DNA of 64,000 bases from Porphyra umbilicalis. Its lineage: Eukaryota > Rhodophyta > Bangiophyceae > Bangiales > Bangiaceae. This document shows positions 22,337 through 33,513 of the stretch, in pieces. Each line of letters begins with the position of its first letter. Position 1 is the first letter of the stretch. Both the position numbers and the translations under genes were made by a program. Under the pieces are notes generated by a model that had not been told where the DNA came from, did not search any database, and worked only from the letters and a program-made list of their open reading frames with translations. Location: assembly GCA_002049455.2 (NCBI GenBank), contig KV918945.1, positions 89,169-153,168 on the forward strand, written 5' to 3'.

Positions 22337-25300
22337 TTGACTAGCTGCAGGCCCACCTCCAGTGGCGTTCCGATAGGTCTGCACTTCACCATCCCGAAGT
22401 TCTCCAGCACTTGCGCCGAGTACTTTCCCTGCGATAGCTTGAGGGTGCTCAGCGCCTCGTCACGTCCGTTATCTAGCACGGGGATGACCTTCGCCTTGCC
22501 TCTGTCCTTGACCTCAAACCGCTTGTGAAGAGCGTTCTTCATCTTGGAGATCGCCGCCAGGCTTGATGCTACGAAAAGAAGATCGTCGACGATAACCAGG
22601 ACAATGATTGTTTCGACGTCATCCTCCAGGAGGTAAAGGCACGCAGCCGGGTCGATGTAGTCGAACCCCTGCGGCTTGAGAAAGTCGTCAAGCTTGGGGT
22701 TCCACATCTAGGGGGCTTGCTTCAGCCCATAGAGCGCTTGAAAAAGACGACGCACGTTGTCAGGATACTTGAGATCAACAGAGCCGTCTGGCTGCTGCAT
22801 GTAGACCTCCTTGTCAATGTCGCCGTTCATGAAGACCGTCTTGACGTCTATCTTATGCAGCTCCCAACTGTTTGCTGCCGACATCGCCAGGATGCATCGG
22901 ATCGTAGTCAACTTGGCGACCGGCACGAACGTCTCATTGAAGTCCAGCCCCTTGATCCGCCCGTTTCTCTTGAAACAAAGGCGCGACTTGTGCCGCTTTG
23001 TCTTGTTCCAGTTCTCAACCACCTCGTTCTTGACCTTGTAAACCCACTTGCCCTTCAGCACGTGTCGACTGACCAGGCCATTCATCAAGCGCCAGGTCTT
23101 GTTCTTGCGAATTGCCTCCATCTCCTCTTTCATTGAAATTTGCCACTTAGCCGATGCTTGCCCTTGAACTGCTTGCACGTACTTCATGGAAGCCTCTTGA
23201 GCAATCAGGTTCCCCGGGCGCCAGCACTCCACAGGTGATCGCCGCGCTCCATCTCGCCGACGCAGCGTGTCTTCAGAGCCGCCACAACGTTGAATGTCGT
23301 CGGCCGTCTCTTCAGATTTCTGGCCTCGCTGGTCATCCTTGTCGCCATCATCGGCATCTTTGGCTCGGCCATCGCTTTAGAAACGCCACCCCCACTCTTT
23401 TTCGACGACCTCGTCCGCGGGGGAGTCCTCGGCAACTTCTGCAGGCTCGCTTGCGTTCGTCTTAGCACACACGACGCTTCGTGCCTCGACGATCTTGCCG
23501 TTATCGAGAAGACCTTGTACGCTTTGCAGCCGTCGGGATAGCCTGGGAAGACGCCCTTCGCCGACTTGTGTCCAAACCTGCCGTTAATGTGACTGTTGTG
23601 TAGCACCACCCAGCACGTCGACCCAAACACCCGCATGTGGCTTACAACGGGCTTGTTCCCGGTACACAGCCCATAAGGCGGCTTGCCTACCATATGCGCT
23701 CGGCGAGTCACGCTGTTCCTGATGTAGACCGCCGTCTTTATGGCATCCGCCCAAAGATCTTGGTCGACGTCCTAGTGTCGCATCATTGTGCGTGCCACCT
23801 CCACTACAACTCGGCTCAGGCGCTCCGAAACCCCGGTCTGCTAAGGCGTGTCGGGCACCGTCGTCTGGTGCGTCGTGGCCTTCTCACCATGAAAAGCCTT
23901 GATTGCGGTCGTGACAGACTCGCTGCCATTGTCGGAGCACAGGACCTTGGTTTTGGTTCCAGAGTGCAGCTGGGCCTTCTTCAGCCACTTCTTGTACTCC
24001 GCGAGAAGATCATTCTTCCTCTGCGAGAATAACACGCTCTTCCAGCCGGAAACGTGGTCGGTGAAGGTGCCGAAGTAAAGCGCACCACTACAGGACAGCT
24101 CTGACATTGGCCCTCCCAGGTTCGAGTGCACGAGCTGCAGGCGCTTGGTCCCTCGACTTCCTGCTGCGCGAGTAATAGACGCCATAGCCGCCTTTCGGTA
24201 CACGCACGGCTCGCAGACGTCCTTGACCGCCATGGACGAGCAATTGAGTCCGTCAATGTCTTTGTGCGTGATCATCCGCCTAACGTCAGCCACGTCAACG
24301 TGTCCAAGACGCTCATGCCAGAGTTGCAGAGAGGCCACTGCAGCAGCATTCGACATTGGATCCTGGTCGAGTTGGTAGAGCCCGTTCTTCCGCGTCGCGC
24401 ACGCAGCGACGTTTTTGGCGGTCCTGAGGATGGCCTGACCACCCTTGAATGACATTTCTGCACCGCTTTCCTCCACCATACCGTCCGACATGAGGTTATA
24501 TCCCATCGTAAGCTCAAGAAGTACTTTCTCCATCTTGTTCTTGGTCGTCTTTCCGTGAACAATGACGGTGAGAACGAGGGTCCCGACGCCTGCAGCGGCC
24601 GCGGACCCTTTGTTACCCATCTTGACGCCTCGTCCCGTGGTTGTCTCGTAGGCAACAAAGAACGCGCGCATCCAGCACATGTGTGCAAACGCCACAGAGT
24701 AGACCAGCAACTACTTGTAGATGTCATCGTTGTCAGCCGAATTGCCAACTAAACAGATGGCGCCGTCGGGGTCGCGACCATCATCAGCCGCAATCGCGGC
24801 CACCGGGACCTTTCTCTGCTTGTTGGCCTTAACCACTGGGCAAACATGAGAGATAAGCCCAGAATTGTGGCAGTTGTAGTACTCAATCTTTAAGGAGCCA
24901 CCACGGAGGTTTTGATCTCGATAGTAGGCGCCGAACAGTGACATGTGACCAATACGCTTGATTGCCGGTGACTTGTCAACCGGACGCCGCTCCTTCTGAA
25001 GCAAGCGGCTCGTGACGAAGTCAAGGCTTAGCTCGTCGTCAACTTTGGCGTCTAGAGCCACCAGAAGGTTCACTTTCTTCGTCGTCAGCCCGTTAAGAAG
25101 GCTCATGGCAACGTCCATCTCCGTCTATTCGCTGTACATGGCCTCGAGGATCTCGCCTAGGTTGCCACGCAGTTGATATTCCCCAACACGCTCTCGCCAT
25201 TATTCATCGTGACTGTGTAGAACTCGTGTCGCGCCTTCATCTTGTTCATCAAACTCTTGCGGTGGAAGACACCTCACAGCTTCGACCCCATTTCCGCCGT

Positions 25301-25612
25301 CGTCTCGCTCCCCGACACGTTCTCGAGCTGCTCGTACCGGAGAGTGAGCTTGATGATTGCGCTAGCCTTCGTGTCTCGACGCTTCCACGAGGCCAACCCG
25401 CGGTCCTCCGAGTCCGCCGGCTTGCTGTCTTCGTCAAGTATGTCGTCAAGGTCGCGCAGCGCTAGGACCATCTTGATTCGCTGACGCCACTCCTGGAACT
25501 TCTTCTTCTTCCGTTGGTCGATCTTTGTGCCGCCTATGCCGATACGCCTCCGTCCATAATTCCTTCTTGTCGTAGCGCCCGACTTCGTTGAGCCTTGGGC
25601 CTTGACCGTCAC
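22337..25612 (-). pseudogene. CopA2 gag-pol remnant
   Basis: Collinear with CopA gag-pol but broken by many stops and frameshifts. Catalytic and metal-binding positions are damaged. The CCHC knuckle reads YYNCHNSGLISHVC (first Cys and the His lost). The protease LVDSAASAHM has become LVYSVAFAHM. An integrase-core FTDDFS has become FTDHVS. The RT box YVDD is IVDD. TTIRCILAM is retained here, showing that the TGA in CopA arose from CGA. The RT stops after GLQLVK. Confidence 0.88.
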
Positions 25613-25704
25613 TTCTGTAAACTACCATGTCCTCGTCTTGTCCGTACTTGCCACAACCACCGTGACGCAATCTATCATACCTTGCTGTTGTTACAGCACC
25701 GGCT

Positions 25705-25718
25705 CTGGGCCCACAACC
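25705..25718 (-). promoter_or_regulatory. CopA2 primer-binding site
   Basis: Minus-strand GGTTGTGGGCCCAG directly abuts the LTR. It is the same half-tRNA-iMet type as in the other copia elements, with one mismatch to the initiator anticodon arm. Confidence 0.75.
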
Positions 25719-26138
25719 TGCTGAATCGCAGTTGGGATAGGGGATGGCGGACCATGATCAAGAGGTTGAGTGGCTTGCGCTTGTAAGTGTAAGAGCGAAC
25801 GTGCTTCTTTGCTTGTCCTGAGGTACACTCACTTCTCCCAACCGAGAGCACCTCTCAAATTGTCCCCACCGTGCCAAGTGCTCCCCCCTCTCGCGCCCAC
25901 ACCGAAGCCCACGCCCTCGCACCAAATCGGATCACTTACCAAGTTAAAAGGCCACTAGAGCAAAGCGAAGATCATAATCCAAAACACGCCGAAAGTAACG
26001 CTACAAGTTGACTCAAGACGAATGTGGGAAACCTGACCACGTCTTGCAAATGTGCCATCTGGGATACCATACGGGCCAACCACCATCATTCATGCTCGAA
26101 CCGCAAGTAGAGTCGGCGACGAGCATCACCTTCCAACG
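25719..26138 (-). repeat. CopA2 5' LTR
   Basis: About 420 bp, beginning TGCTGAATCG. It aligns with CopA LTRs (shared CTCCCAACCGAGAGCACCTC and CAAATGTG blocks) and ends CCAACG instead of CCAACA. It is clearly more diverged than the CopA LTR pair. Confidence 0.85.
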
Positions 26139-28717
26139 TTTCGCATGCGCGTCGTCAACATCCAAAGACGTGCACTGGGTCACACTAGCGTACATCCCAC
26201 AGGTCGAGACCAAACTGTTAGAGACGCGCGATGGCCATCAGGTGCATTTTGAGCTCTTTCAGCGGAGTTTACACCTTGTCTGTCGTCGCAGCGCGCTCGC
26301 CAGCCACCATGGGGCGTGTCTCAACAAACCCGGCGGTGGGCGAGTGCGTGTCTCCCCACATTTCCTCCATTACGTGCGTGAGCAGCGTGGGGAGCGTACT
26401 GTACTGTGCCTGAAGGGTATTCTCTGTTTTTCTACGTGCACTCCCTGCAAGGTGGGACGGGAGGTCTCGTGCTCGGTCTGCGAGGCAGATGCTCCTGGCA
26501 GAGACATCCAGGTGACGGTACGGGCGCAGTCCAAGAAAGTCAGGATGAGGGTCTCTTGGGGCGCTGCCGCGAAGCGTGCAGAGGTAGAGTTGAAGTATTT
26601 CCTTAACAGCGTGGTGTCTGCGATGGCCGCGTGGGCTGGCCTTGGAAACAGACCCCGCGTTCTTTACAAATTGCCAGGTCTCTACCGCCTGAATCTACGT
26701 CTCTTACATCTTCGAGGGTATAACTGCTTGCTCTTTGGATGTGGCGGGCGGGTGAGCGCCCATGTTGGGCGCCACTTTATTGGTATGCTGCCTCGGTCCT
26801 GCTCAGTTTACGTTCAGTATCTCAACATAGACGGCCCGTGACATCGCGCAAGTAGCTCTCGTACTATTGCTGATCCCTGAATTTTGTCCTTGGGGACAGA
26901 AACAGTGACTGACCCAAATAAGCGCATTCTATTGGTTTAAATTGACGGTGAGAAGGCATCGAAGCCAAAAGAAAGCCCGCATTCGGTGCCAGGACCTTGC
27001 ATCTAACAGAACGCACTGTTTGTTGGCGCTTGGTCCGCCTTTCTTGGAACGGAGGAAGCTGCCCACGCGAGATCCTGAGATGATCTACTGTCCCCTCGCG
27101 AGAAGTGCAGAAATAACGAGGAGCAGATGTTGATTTCCAGGCTGGATGGGCACATGTTAGCAATCAGGAGCACCAAGTCAGTCACACGGGCGCATCCAAT
27201 TGGTCGAGAGAGTCGGTCCGCAAGGCAGTCTCTGTCAACCAGAACAAAACGGGGATCAGAAATACTAGAGCTGTATGTTGTGTGCCCACGCGTAGAACGT
27301 AGACACTAGTATCAACAGGAAGGTTGCTGGCGAGGTGCCTGCTTACCTCCGCAAGGTGGCAGAAGGTGGGGTCCAGGCGCGGATTGACACCGTCACAAAC
27401 ACTAAGCGTCGCATCAATATGCGGTTCAAGCACGCGTCGCGTCGCTTGCGTGTGCCGCACAAGCACCCTGGGTCACGTTTGAGCCAGAATTCGCGTGTTT
27501 CTTGCTTCGGGGCGGGCTGAGGCTCACATACCTTGACCGCTGTCGCGTACTGACAAGAGGGTTTCGTGCTATCAGTCCCTTTTGGCAGTATGGGCTCCTA
27601 TGTCACAGGTACTTTGTGCCAGAGGCTATAAGGCAGGCCAGAATGTCGGGCAATGAGCGACGTCGTGCCGTACCATTCCTGGCTTCCGGTGTCGTAGGCG
27701 TAGCGGGAGCCCCGGACAATGGCGACCACTACAGCGCTTTGACTGCTGCTATTTGTAAGCTGGTTGTCGCGCCAGACGTACGTTTTGCCATAATATGTAC
27801 AGTAGGCATTTAAGGTCGCTTACAAGCTTACCAACAAGAGAAGGGACAAATTCGTGAAGAAAATGGTGCTGAGCGAGCAGGTGCACGCACTGCTCCACGA
27901 CGGTGAGGTATACACCGACGATGAAAAGAACGAGGGACGACGGGCCGACACGGACAACAAGGACTCGGCAGACACGCGGCGCAGCTGTCGTCTGTGGCGG
28001 CAGCGGTGGCGGCGGCGGCGGCGGAGGCGGTATGTCAAGAGGTACTCTTTGGCTGAGCTGGCCTGGCGCCACAATATCCCTGGCTTGGCGGCTATGCCGT
28101 GTCGTCCCGAAAGTACGCTCCTTTGCAAGACCGGATACCTCTATTATGGCGACGCCTGTCAACCGAGGCGGGGGCGCGCCAAACTGCGAGTTGTCTGTAC
28201 TGGCGACGACGACGACGACGATCAGGCACGTGAGCGGTGTACGGGGCAGTGCTTGCAGTTTCTCTGCTTCGCATTCTTACTCACCCAGGGGACTTCATCT
28301 AAGGGGGGTGCCTAGTTCGTGCCTTTGGAGCACTGGGGCCGCAAGGCCTGTCTAAATAACCTTTGGTGCGGGCAAGGACGGTACCATAAGGTCCACGCCA
28401 CGACCCCTCCGGGTAACACCGGGGTGCCGGCGAGGCTTGGGAAATGGGCGCCCGCAACCCTGACAGGGTGTCTCTGGGGGGTGAGGGTGCGAGGTGGGGC
28501 GCGGCGAGTATTTATCTCTGCGCCCGCGCGTGATCGGTGTACTTGGGACCTGTGACAGCAAGTGTGTGAACAACGAGGACCTACGAGTACCAGCAGTAGC
28601 GGAGGTGACGGGCTTAACCTCGACGATCAGGCGACGTGCCGCTGGCACTACCATTCCATCAACGACGTCATCATGACGGACCCTGAGGACAACTAGTCGG
28701 CCCCAGTGTCTTCGTTC
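26139..28717. other. Unassigned region upstream of CopD gag
   Basis: No recognised protein. A plus-strand frame runs 26008-26841, but its start lies in the CopA2 LTR and it has no known motif. Minus-strand text just right of the LTR (LVSTCGMYASVTQCTSLDVDD) weakly resembles the CopD RT lead-in and may be the other half of the interrupted CopD fragment. Around 28000-28035 there is a short GGC run. Near 28510 a TATTTATC sequence in GC-rich DNA could be a TATA box of the missing CopD 5' LTR. I could not pair an LTR here with one after 50.5 kb. Confidence 0.4.
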
Positions 28718-29379
28718 ATGACCCCCGTAGACCTGGCGCTGCTGTCCTCAGAGCAGAAGGGCTTTGTCTGCTCCGTGCGCATGCTTGAAGGCGAGATGCA
28801 GGGGGCTTCTTTGATCGGTGACCAGGTGAAGACGGCCCTTGCTGAGCTTTTGCCGCCTGCTGCTCTCTTTGGTCCTGAGATCACCACACTGCCTTACGTC
28901 CGCCGTGAGCTCCGCAAGTGGCTGGACAGCCGCGGTGCCAACCTACAGCAGCAGTCCTCACATCACTTTGTGATGACGTTGGCTACATCTCTCAACAAAG
29001 ACGCTGAGGACCGTGTCGTGGCCACGCAAATGGCCTCTGCGCTGGTGGCTGAGAGCCATCGACAAGGCGGCGGCTCATCAGCCACGACTTCACCGTCTCC
29101 TGCCGCACGAGGCGACACTGCGTCTTCCGGTGGCGACCGCACCGCGCACAACATTGCAATGCGCTTCCGAGACCCATCCGTCAAGTTTTCGGGTAACCTC
29201 GGTGAGTCGTGGATGGAGTATGTCGCTGAGTACCAGCAGGTGGCGCGCGACTACGACCTCAGCCCGTCGCAGTGCTTCCAGTACCTGCGCAACCTTCTTC
29301 GCGGCGACGCTACGCGGTTCTACCTCGATAAGGTGCAGCCCTACGCAACAAGCTTCACCCAGGCGGTTGATCAGGTGAG
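28718..29379 (+). pseudogene. CopD gag, 5' part
   Basis: Open from ATG 28718 (MTPVDLALLSSEQKG). It has a gag-like helical region with VKFSGNLGESWMEYVAEYQQ and QCFQYLRNLLRGDATRFYLD, the usual retroelement gag pattern (F.G....W..Y..Y, then a leucine-rich interaction segment). It is interrupted at VDQV by CopB; the continuation is at 46451. Confidence 0.75.
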
Positions 29380-29801
29380 TGTTGAGCTCTGCTCGGGAAT
29401 TCCATTGGAGCTATACTTACACGGGGGCTCTTGTTGACTCAAGCTCGTGTACTTGTTGGCATTCCATTGTGTATGACTTGTACTTGTTTGTACTTGATTT
29501 GTGTATCTCTTGGTGAGCTCCCCCCTTCTCGTGGTGAGCTCGGGGGGGGATTGTGCGTGGCGTGGTGACTGGATTTTGCGGCGGTGGGCGGCTTACCACC
29601 CGGGAGGCGCATGCTCCGCTCTGGGAGGTGCGCCGCAGGCCCTGCACACGCGGAGAGTGGAAGTGCCTGGGGGAGCACTGAGAGAGGGTCGTCTCTGGGA
29701 CTGGCAGAGGGGTCGCCTGGGGTATATCAGGCGGTCCTAGTGGGCCCAAAGCCGCCATCCAAGTAAACCAAGGCATCCACCTATCTACCTGTCGCTTCAC
29801 A
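29380..29801 (+). repeat. CopB 5' LTR
   Basis: 422 bp, pairs with 46029-46450. GGTATATCAGG near 29721-29731 is a plausible TATA box about 70 bp from the LTR end and is kept in both copies. Confidence 0.93.
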
Positions 29802-29815
29802 GGTTATGGGCCCAG
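29802..29815 (+). promoter_or_regulatory. CopB primer-binding site
   Basis: GGTTATGGGCCCAG follows the LTR with no spacer. It is the exact complement of the initiator tRNA-Met anticodon-arm sequence CTGGGCCCATAACC. This indicates half-tRNA priming. Confidence 0.88.
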
Positions 29816-29958
29816 CTGTCGCTGGTGGTCATCGTCGTCTTCCCTGCGGTCGCTGGTCGGACGACGTTGCTCGGGTTGCGGTGTGTTCCGGCGTCGCGCG
29901 GGCCGATACCGCCGTCGACGTCGTCAGTGCGGTGCTTGGTTGCGCCGCTGTCGTCAAC

Positions 29959-30840
29959 ATGTCGGACTACGGCCGCCTTAGCGGCCCACGGTTCGCGCAG
30001 CTGGACGACGATTACAAGGTGTGGACGGCGTACCAGCGTGCGCAGCTCAAGAAAGAGAAGCTGTGGACGGCCGTCGTGACGGACCGCCCTGCTTCTGGTT
30101 CGGACGACAAGAAGTCCGACCCGGTGGTCGAAGCGTGGGACGCCATGAACGAGGCGGCGCTGGCGACCATCCAGATGTCGGTCAAGCCCGTGCATCTCAA
30201 CACGGTCACGTCGGTTGACACGGCCAAGGAGGCGTGGGACGCGCTCAAGGTCATGTTCGAGGCACGTGACAATGCGCAGCTGCTGCGGCTCATGGACGAG
30301 CTGAGCAGCCTAATGAAGGGCGACGACGAAAACATCATCAAGTTTGCGTCGCGCGCCAAGATGATCCGGGACGAGCTTTCCATGCTCGGGAACCCGGTGG
30401 ACGACAACACGCTCGCACTGCGTGTCTTGTCGGGGCTTCCGTCAGAGTACCGGATGCTCAGGACGGTCTTGGAGAACAAGGACACCAAGCTCGTCATGTC
30501 GGACGTGACGGCTAAGCTGCTGCAAGTGGAGCAGCGGAGCATTACCGTCGCCGCGTCGAAGCCTTCTGGCTGTGTCAAGTCACAAGCCTTTGCTGCAGCG
30601 GCGCACAAGAAGTCGTTTGACAAGAATTCGGTCGTGTGCTTCTACTGCAACAAGAAAGGGCACATGCAGCGCGACTGCTACAAGAAGAAGGCGGATGAGG
30701 CCAAGGGCAAGGGCAAGACTGGCGGTGGTGGTCGTGCAGGCGGCCAAGGCGGCGGGCCCCACGCGGGTGCCGCTCTGGCCTACACTGCTTCCACCGGCAA
30801 TGCCGGGAGCAGCAAGGCTCACGGGAGCACCGCGGGTTGT
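29959..30840 (+). CDS. CopB gag
   Basis: ATG 29959 (MSDYGRLSGPRFAQLDDDYK) was preferred to the upstream ATG at 29806, which lies in the primer site. It has a typical copia gag (UBN2-like) with LDDDYKVWTAYQRAQL, AKEAWDALKVMF, RVLSGLPSEYRML and a CCHC knuckle CFYCNKKGHMQRDC (about 30637-30678), followed by a Lys/Gly-rich linker. The frame changes near 30825-30845 relative to the downstream protease (a one-base insertion or equivalent). I see no slippery heptamer there, so I read it as a mutation in a formerly continuous gag-pol. Confidence 0.82.
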
Positions 30841-32713
30841 CAACCTGGGTGCTCGACTCTGGCGCAAACAACCACATGGCCGCCGGGGATAAGGGCTTCA
30901 CCGTCCGGACGGCGGGAAGCGGGGCCATGGTCACCTTGGCCAACGGCGATAAGGTGCCCATCAAGGGGCACGGCCACGTCTCCATGGACGTTGGCAAAGG
31001 AAATACCAAGACGCGCATGGTGCTCGGGGAGGCTATGCTCGGTTCGGACCTGACTAGCAATCTGCTGTCGGTTCGAGCAGTCGACCGCAATCGAGGTGCG
31101 GTGGTGTTTGTCGACAACGCCTGCTACATTCTTAGAGACGGGGATGCTGTACGCTTGAGCGGGGTGCTCGACAAGGCGTCGGTGGTCGGCAAGGTGAAAG
31201 ACCTGGAGCAGTATGTGCTCAAGGTGACGCCGGTCCAGGCGTCGGCTAACGCGGCATCCACGCGCATAGCCGGGGAGGCGGAGCTGTGGCACCGTCGGTT
31301 CAACCACTTGGGGATAGAGAACCTCAAGCGGGCGGCCTCAATGGTCGACGGCATGCCGTCGTCAGTGGCAGACGCCAAGCGCGTCATTGGCACTGTGTGT
31401 GTGCCGTGTGTGGACGGCAAGATGGTTCAGGCGCCGAGCCCCCGCTCATCTACAGCGACGACCAAGTGCGAGCTGGTGCACACCGACATTGGTGGCCCAC
31501 TCACGGAGTCGCTGGGTGGTTCCATCTACTTTATGACGGCGCTGGAGGACTCCACGGGGTTCATCACGGCAACGCCTATCAAGACGAAAGGGATGGCACC
31601 GCAGGTTCTCAAGATGCGTATCAAGCAGCTTGAGACGCTGACGGGAGTCAAGGTCAAGCGCGTCCGTCATGACGGTGCCAAGGATTACGTCACCAACGAC
31701 CTCAAGGCATGGTACGAGGACAAGGACATCACGTTGGAGATGACAGCGCCGTATATGTCACAGCAGAACGGCAAAGCGGAGCGGGTTGGCCGCACGCTGA
31801 TGGAGCGCGTGCGTGCTGCTCTGCTCGATGCCGGAGCGGAGGAAGGCCTGTGGGCTGAGGCGTTGGCCTCTGTCGTCCATGTGCTCAACCGGTCCCCCAA
31901 GACGGGGCTGGACGTAACACCGCTGGAGACCCTAACGGGTCGACGCCCCAACGTCGCGGGATTCCGCGTTTGAGGGAGTCGGGCGTGGGCGCTCAAGCCC
32001 AAGAAGCAGCAACGCAAGCTGGAGCCAAGGACCGACGTCGGCCGCTTTGTCGGCTACACGGTCGGTGGCAAGGCCTACCGCATCCTCGAGGACGAGACGA
32101 ACCAAGTCTTTGAGCGTCGAGACGTGCTGATGGAGGAGAACCCGGCTAAGGTCGAGGCGTCGGCAGTCGGGTCAAGCGCTGGTCCCCGGCTGACTGCGGA
32201 CAATAACGGCGACAAGGAGGACGCCACGGAAGGGGCAATGGACATGCTCGACGCTGAACGCGGGCGAGAGGACGAGTATGCCCCCGACGACACCTCCGAC
32301 AGCGATGACGAAGACAGTGCTCCCTCCCTTTCTGAAGATAGCGAGGAGGAAGACGAGGACGGCCCCGACGGCTCGATACCGGCGGTCGGTCAAGGACCTG
32401 CTACCTGTGACAGCGCCGCACCTGGGCCTCGTCGCTCGAAACGAAAGCCAGCTCCCTAGGTAACATGGTGGGAGAAGGAACCCAAGGCGTACCTGGCAAG
32501 CGGTACCAAGTCCTCGGCTGAAGCTGGTTGCGACCTGCACAAGCCCCCTGTGAACGAGAAGGAGGCGCGTGCTCGTCCTGATTGGCCGCGGTGGAAGCAG
32601 CCCGTGAAGAAAGAAGTGGCAGCACACAAGAAGCTTGGCACCTGGTCCAAGATTAAGGTAAACAACAAGAAGCAAAAGGCCATCAAGACGCGATTCGTGT
32701 TCGACATCAAGCA
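30837..32713 (+). pseudogene. CopB pol, 5' part (protease, integrase, start of RT)
   Basis: Protease motif WVLDSGANNHM at about 30846. Integrase has its zinc region (LWHRRFNHLG ... CVPC) and core residues in VHTDIGGP, VRHDGAKDY and NGKAERVGRT. An acidic linker (DTSDSDDEDS) follows, then the start of RT. Stops: TGA 31971-31973, where relatives read RVLGS or RVFGS, and TAG 32457-32459. The frame ends at FDIKH, where GypA inserted; the rest is at 44290. Confidence 0.88.
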
Positions 32714-33364
32714 TGTAGTACTACGGGGCCCCCCTAGGCGCCAGGGGGCCACCGGGGGGACGACGGCGACGGCGGGGGACGTCGGTCCCCGACGCGTGGG
32801 GGCGACGCCAGCGGCGGTGGTGGCCGACGGGTTGGCGACGCGGGATGGCGGGGCGAGGGGGCGGCCCCGCTGCCCGGCTCGGGCCCCTTGAGGGAGCGCA
32901 CCCGATCCGCCGCGCCCGGCACGCGGGCCCCGCGGGAGGCCGGGTTGGCGCGCCCGAGCGGGCGCTGGCGCGCCCGAGAGGGCGCGGCAGGCGACGGCCG
33001 ACCGGGCGCCACGCGGCGGGTGCAGCGCGTTGCGCGCGGGACGGTTTCTCCCCCTCGTCTGTAATGATCGCCTCGGGGGACTTGACATGCATGGAGGGAA
33101 TTATCTGCATTGGTTGGTGACGGCCCGGGTCAATTCCCATTTGGGGAAATTGGGCCCGGGCGACGGTTTCCGCCCTTTTAGGACGAAGGGCGACGACGGT
33201 GGGAGGCACCGTCGTCGCCGGCAAGTAAACCGTGTCTCGATGTCTTGGCGTTTCGATCGGCCCGACTTCCCGGACCTCGAGTCCCATAGCGGGTGTCGCG
33301 CGAGCGGCTGAGACGGCCGTTACTTCCCTCCTTCTGAGGTAACCCCCTTGATTGTGGTACTACA
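32714..33364 (+). repeat. GypA 5' LTR
   Basis: 651 bp, TGTAGTACTACGGGG to GTGGTACTACA. It contains a 20-bp GGCGCGCCCGAG-type direct repeat near 32946-32985 and two hairpins: one at about 33122-33164 built on GCCCGGGTCAATT/AATTGGGCCCGGGC, and a perfect 13-bp stem with loop GGAGG at 33189-33219. Confidence 0.94.
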
Positions 33365-33366
33365 TT

Positions 33367-33382
33367 TGGCGCTCCGGGTGAG
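33367..33382 (+). promoter_or_regulatory. GypA primer-binding site
   Basis: TGGCGCTCCGGGTGAG, two bases after the LTR. It is complementary to a tRNA 3' end (CCA plus an acceptor arm of the GCTCCGG type) and identical to the site at 8143. Confidence 0.72.
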
Positions 33383-33513
33383 ACCCGCGGTACGCACACT
33401 GTGCGCGTCGCGGATCGACACCTCTTTCGGTACCAAGATTCGGGGGACCCTCGTTGGTTGTATTGCGGTGCGGTGACAGGAGGACATCCGATCGATACGC
33501 GGGCCCCGCTTCC

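Larger units (their letters stand above)
22331..26138 (-). mobile_element. CopA2: decayed, 3'-truncated copia element
   Basis: A second CopA-family member in reverse orientation. It keeps a 5' LTR (25719-26138) and primer site but loses everything beyond the RT at about 22331, where CopD sequence begins. The RNase H and 3' LTR are therefore missing, and no target duplication can be defined. It is much more diverged than CopA. Confidence 0.85.

Noticed and set aside
26008-26841. 277-codon plus-strand ORF overlapping the CopA2 LTR
   Set aside because: Start is inside an LTR, no motif is recognisable and no homolog occurs elsewhere in the window.
30825-30845. Programmed frameshift between CopB gag and protease
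   Set aside because: No slippery heptamer or downstream structure, and the related CopC is continuous gag-pol; a single indel is simpler.
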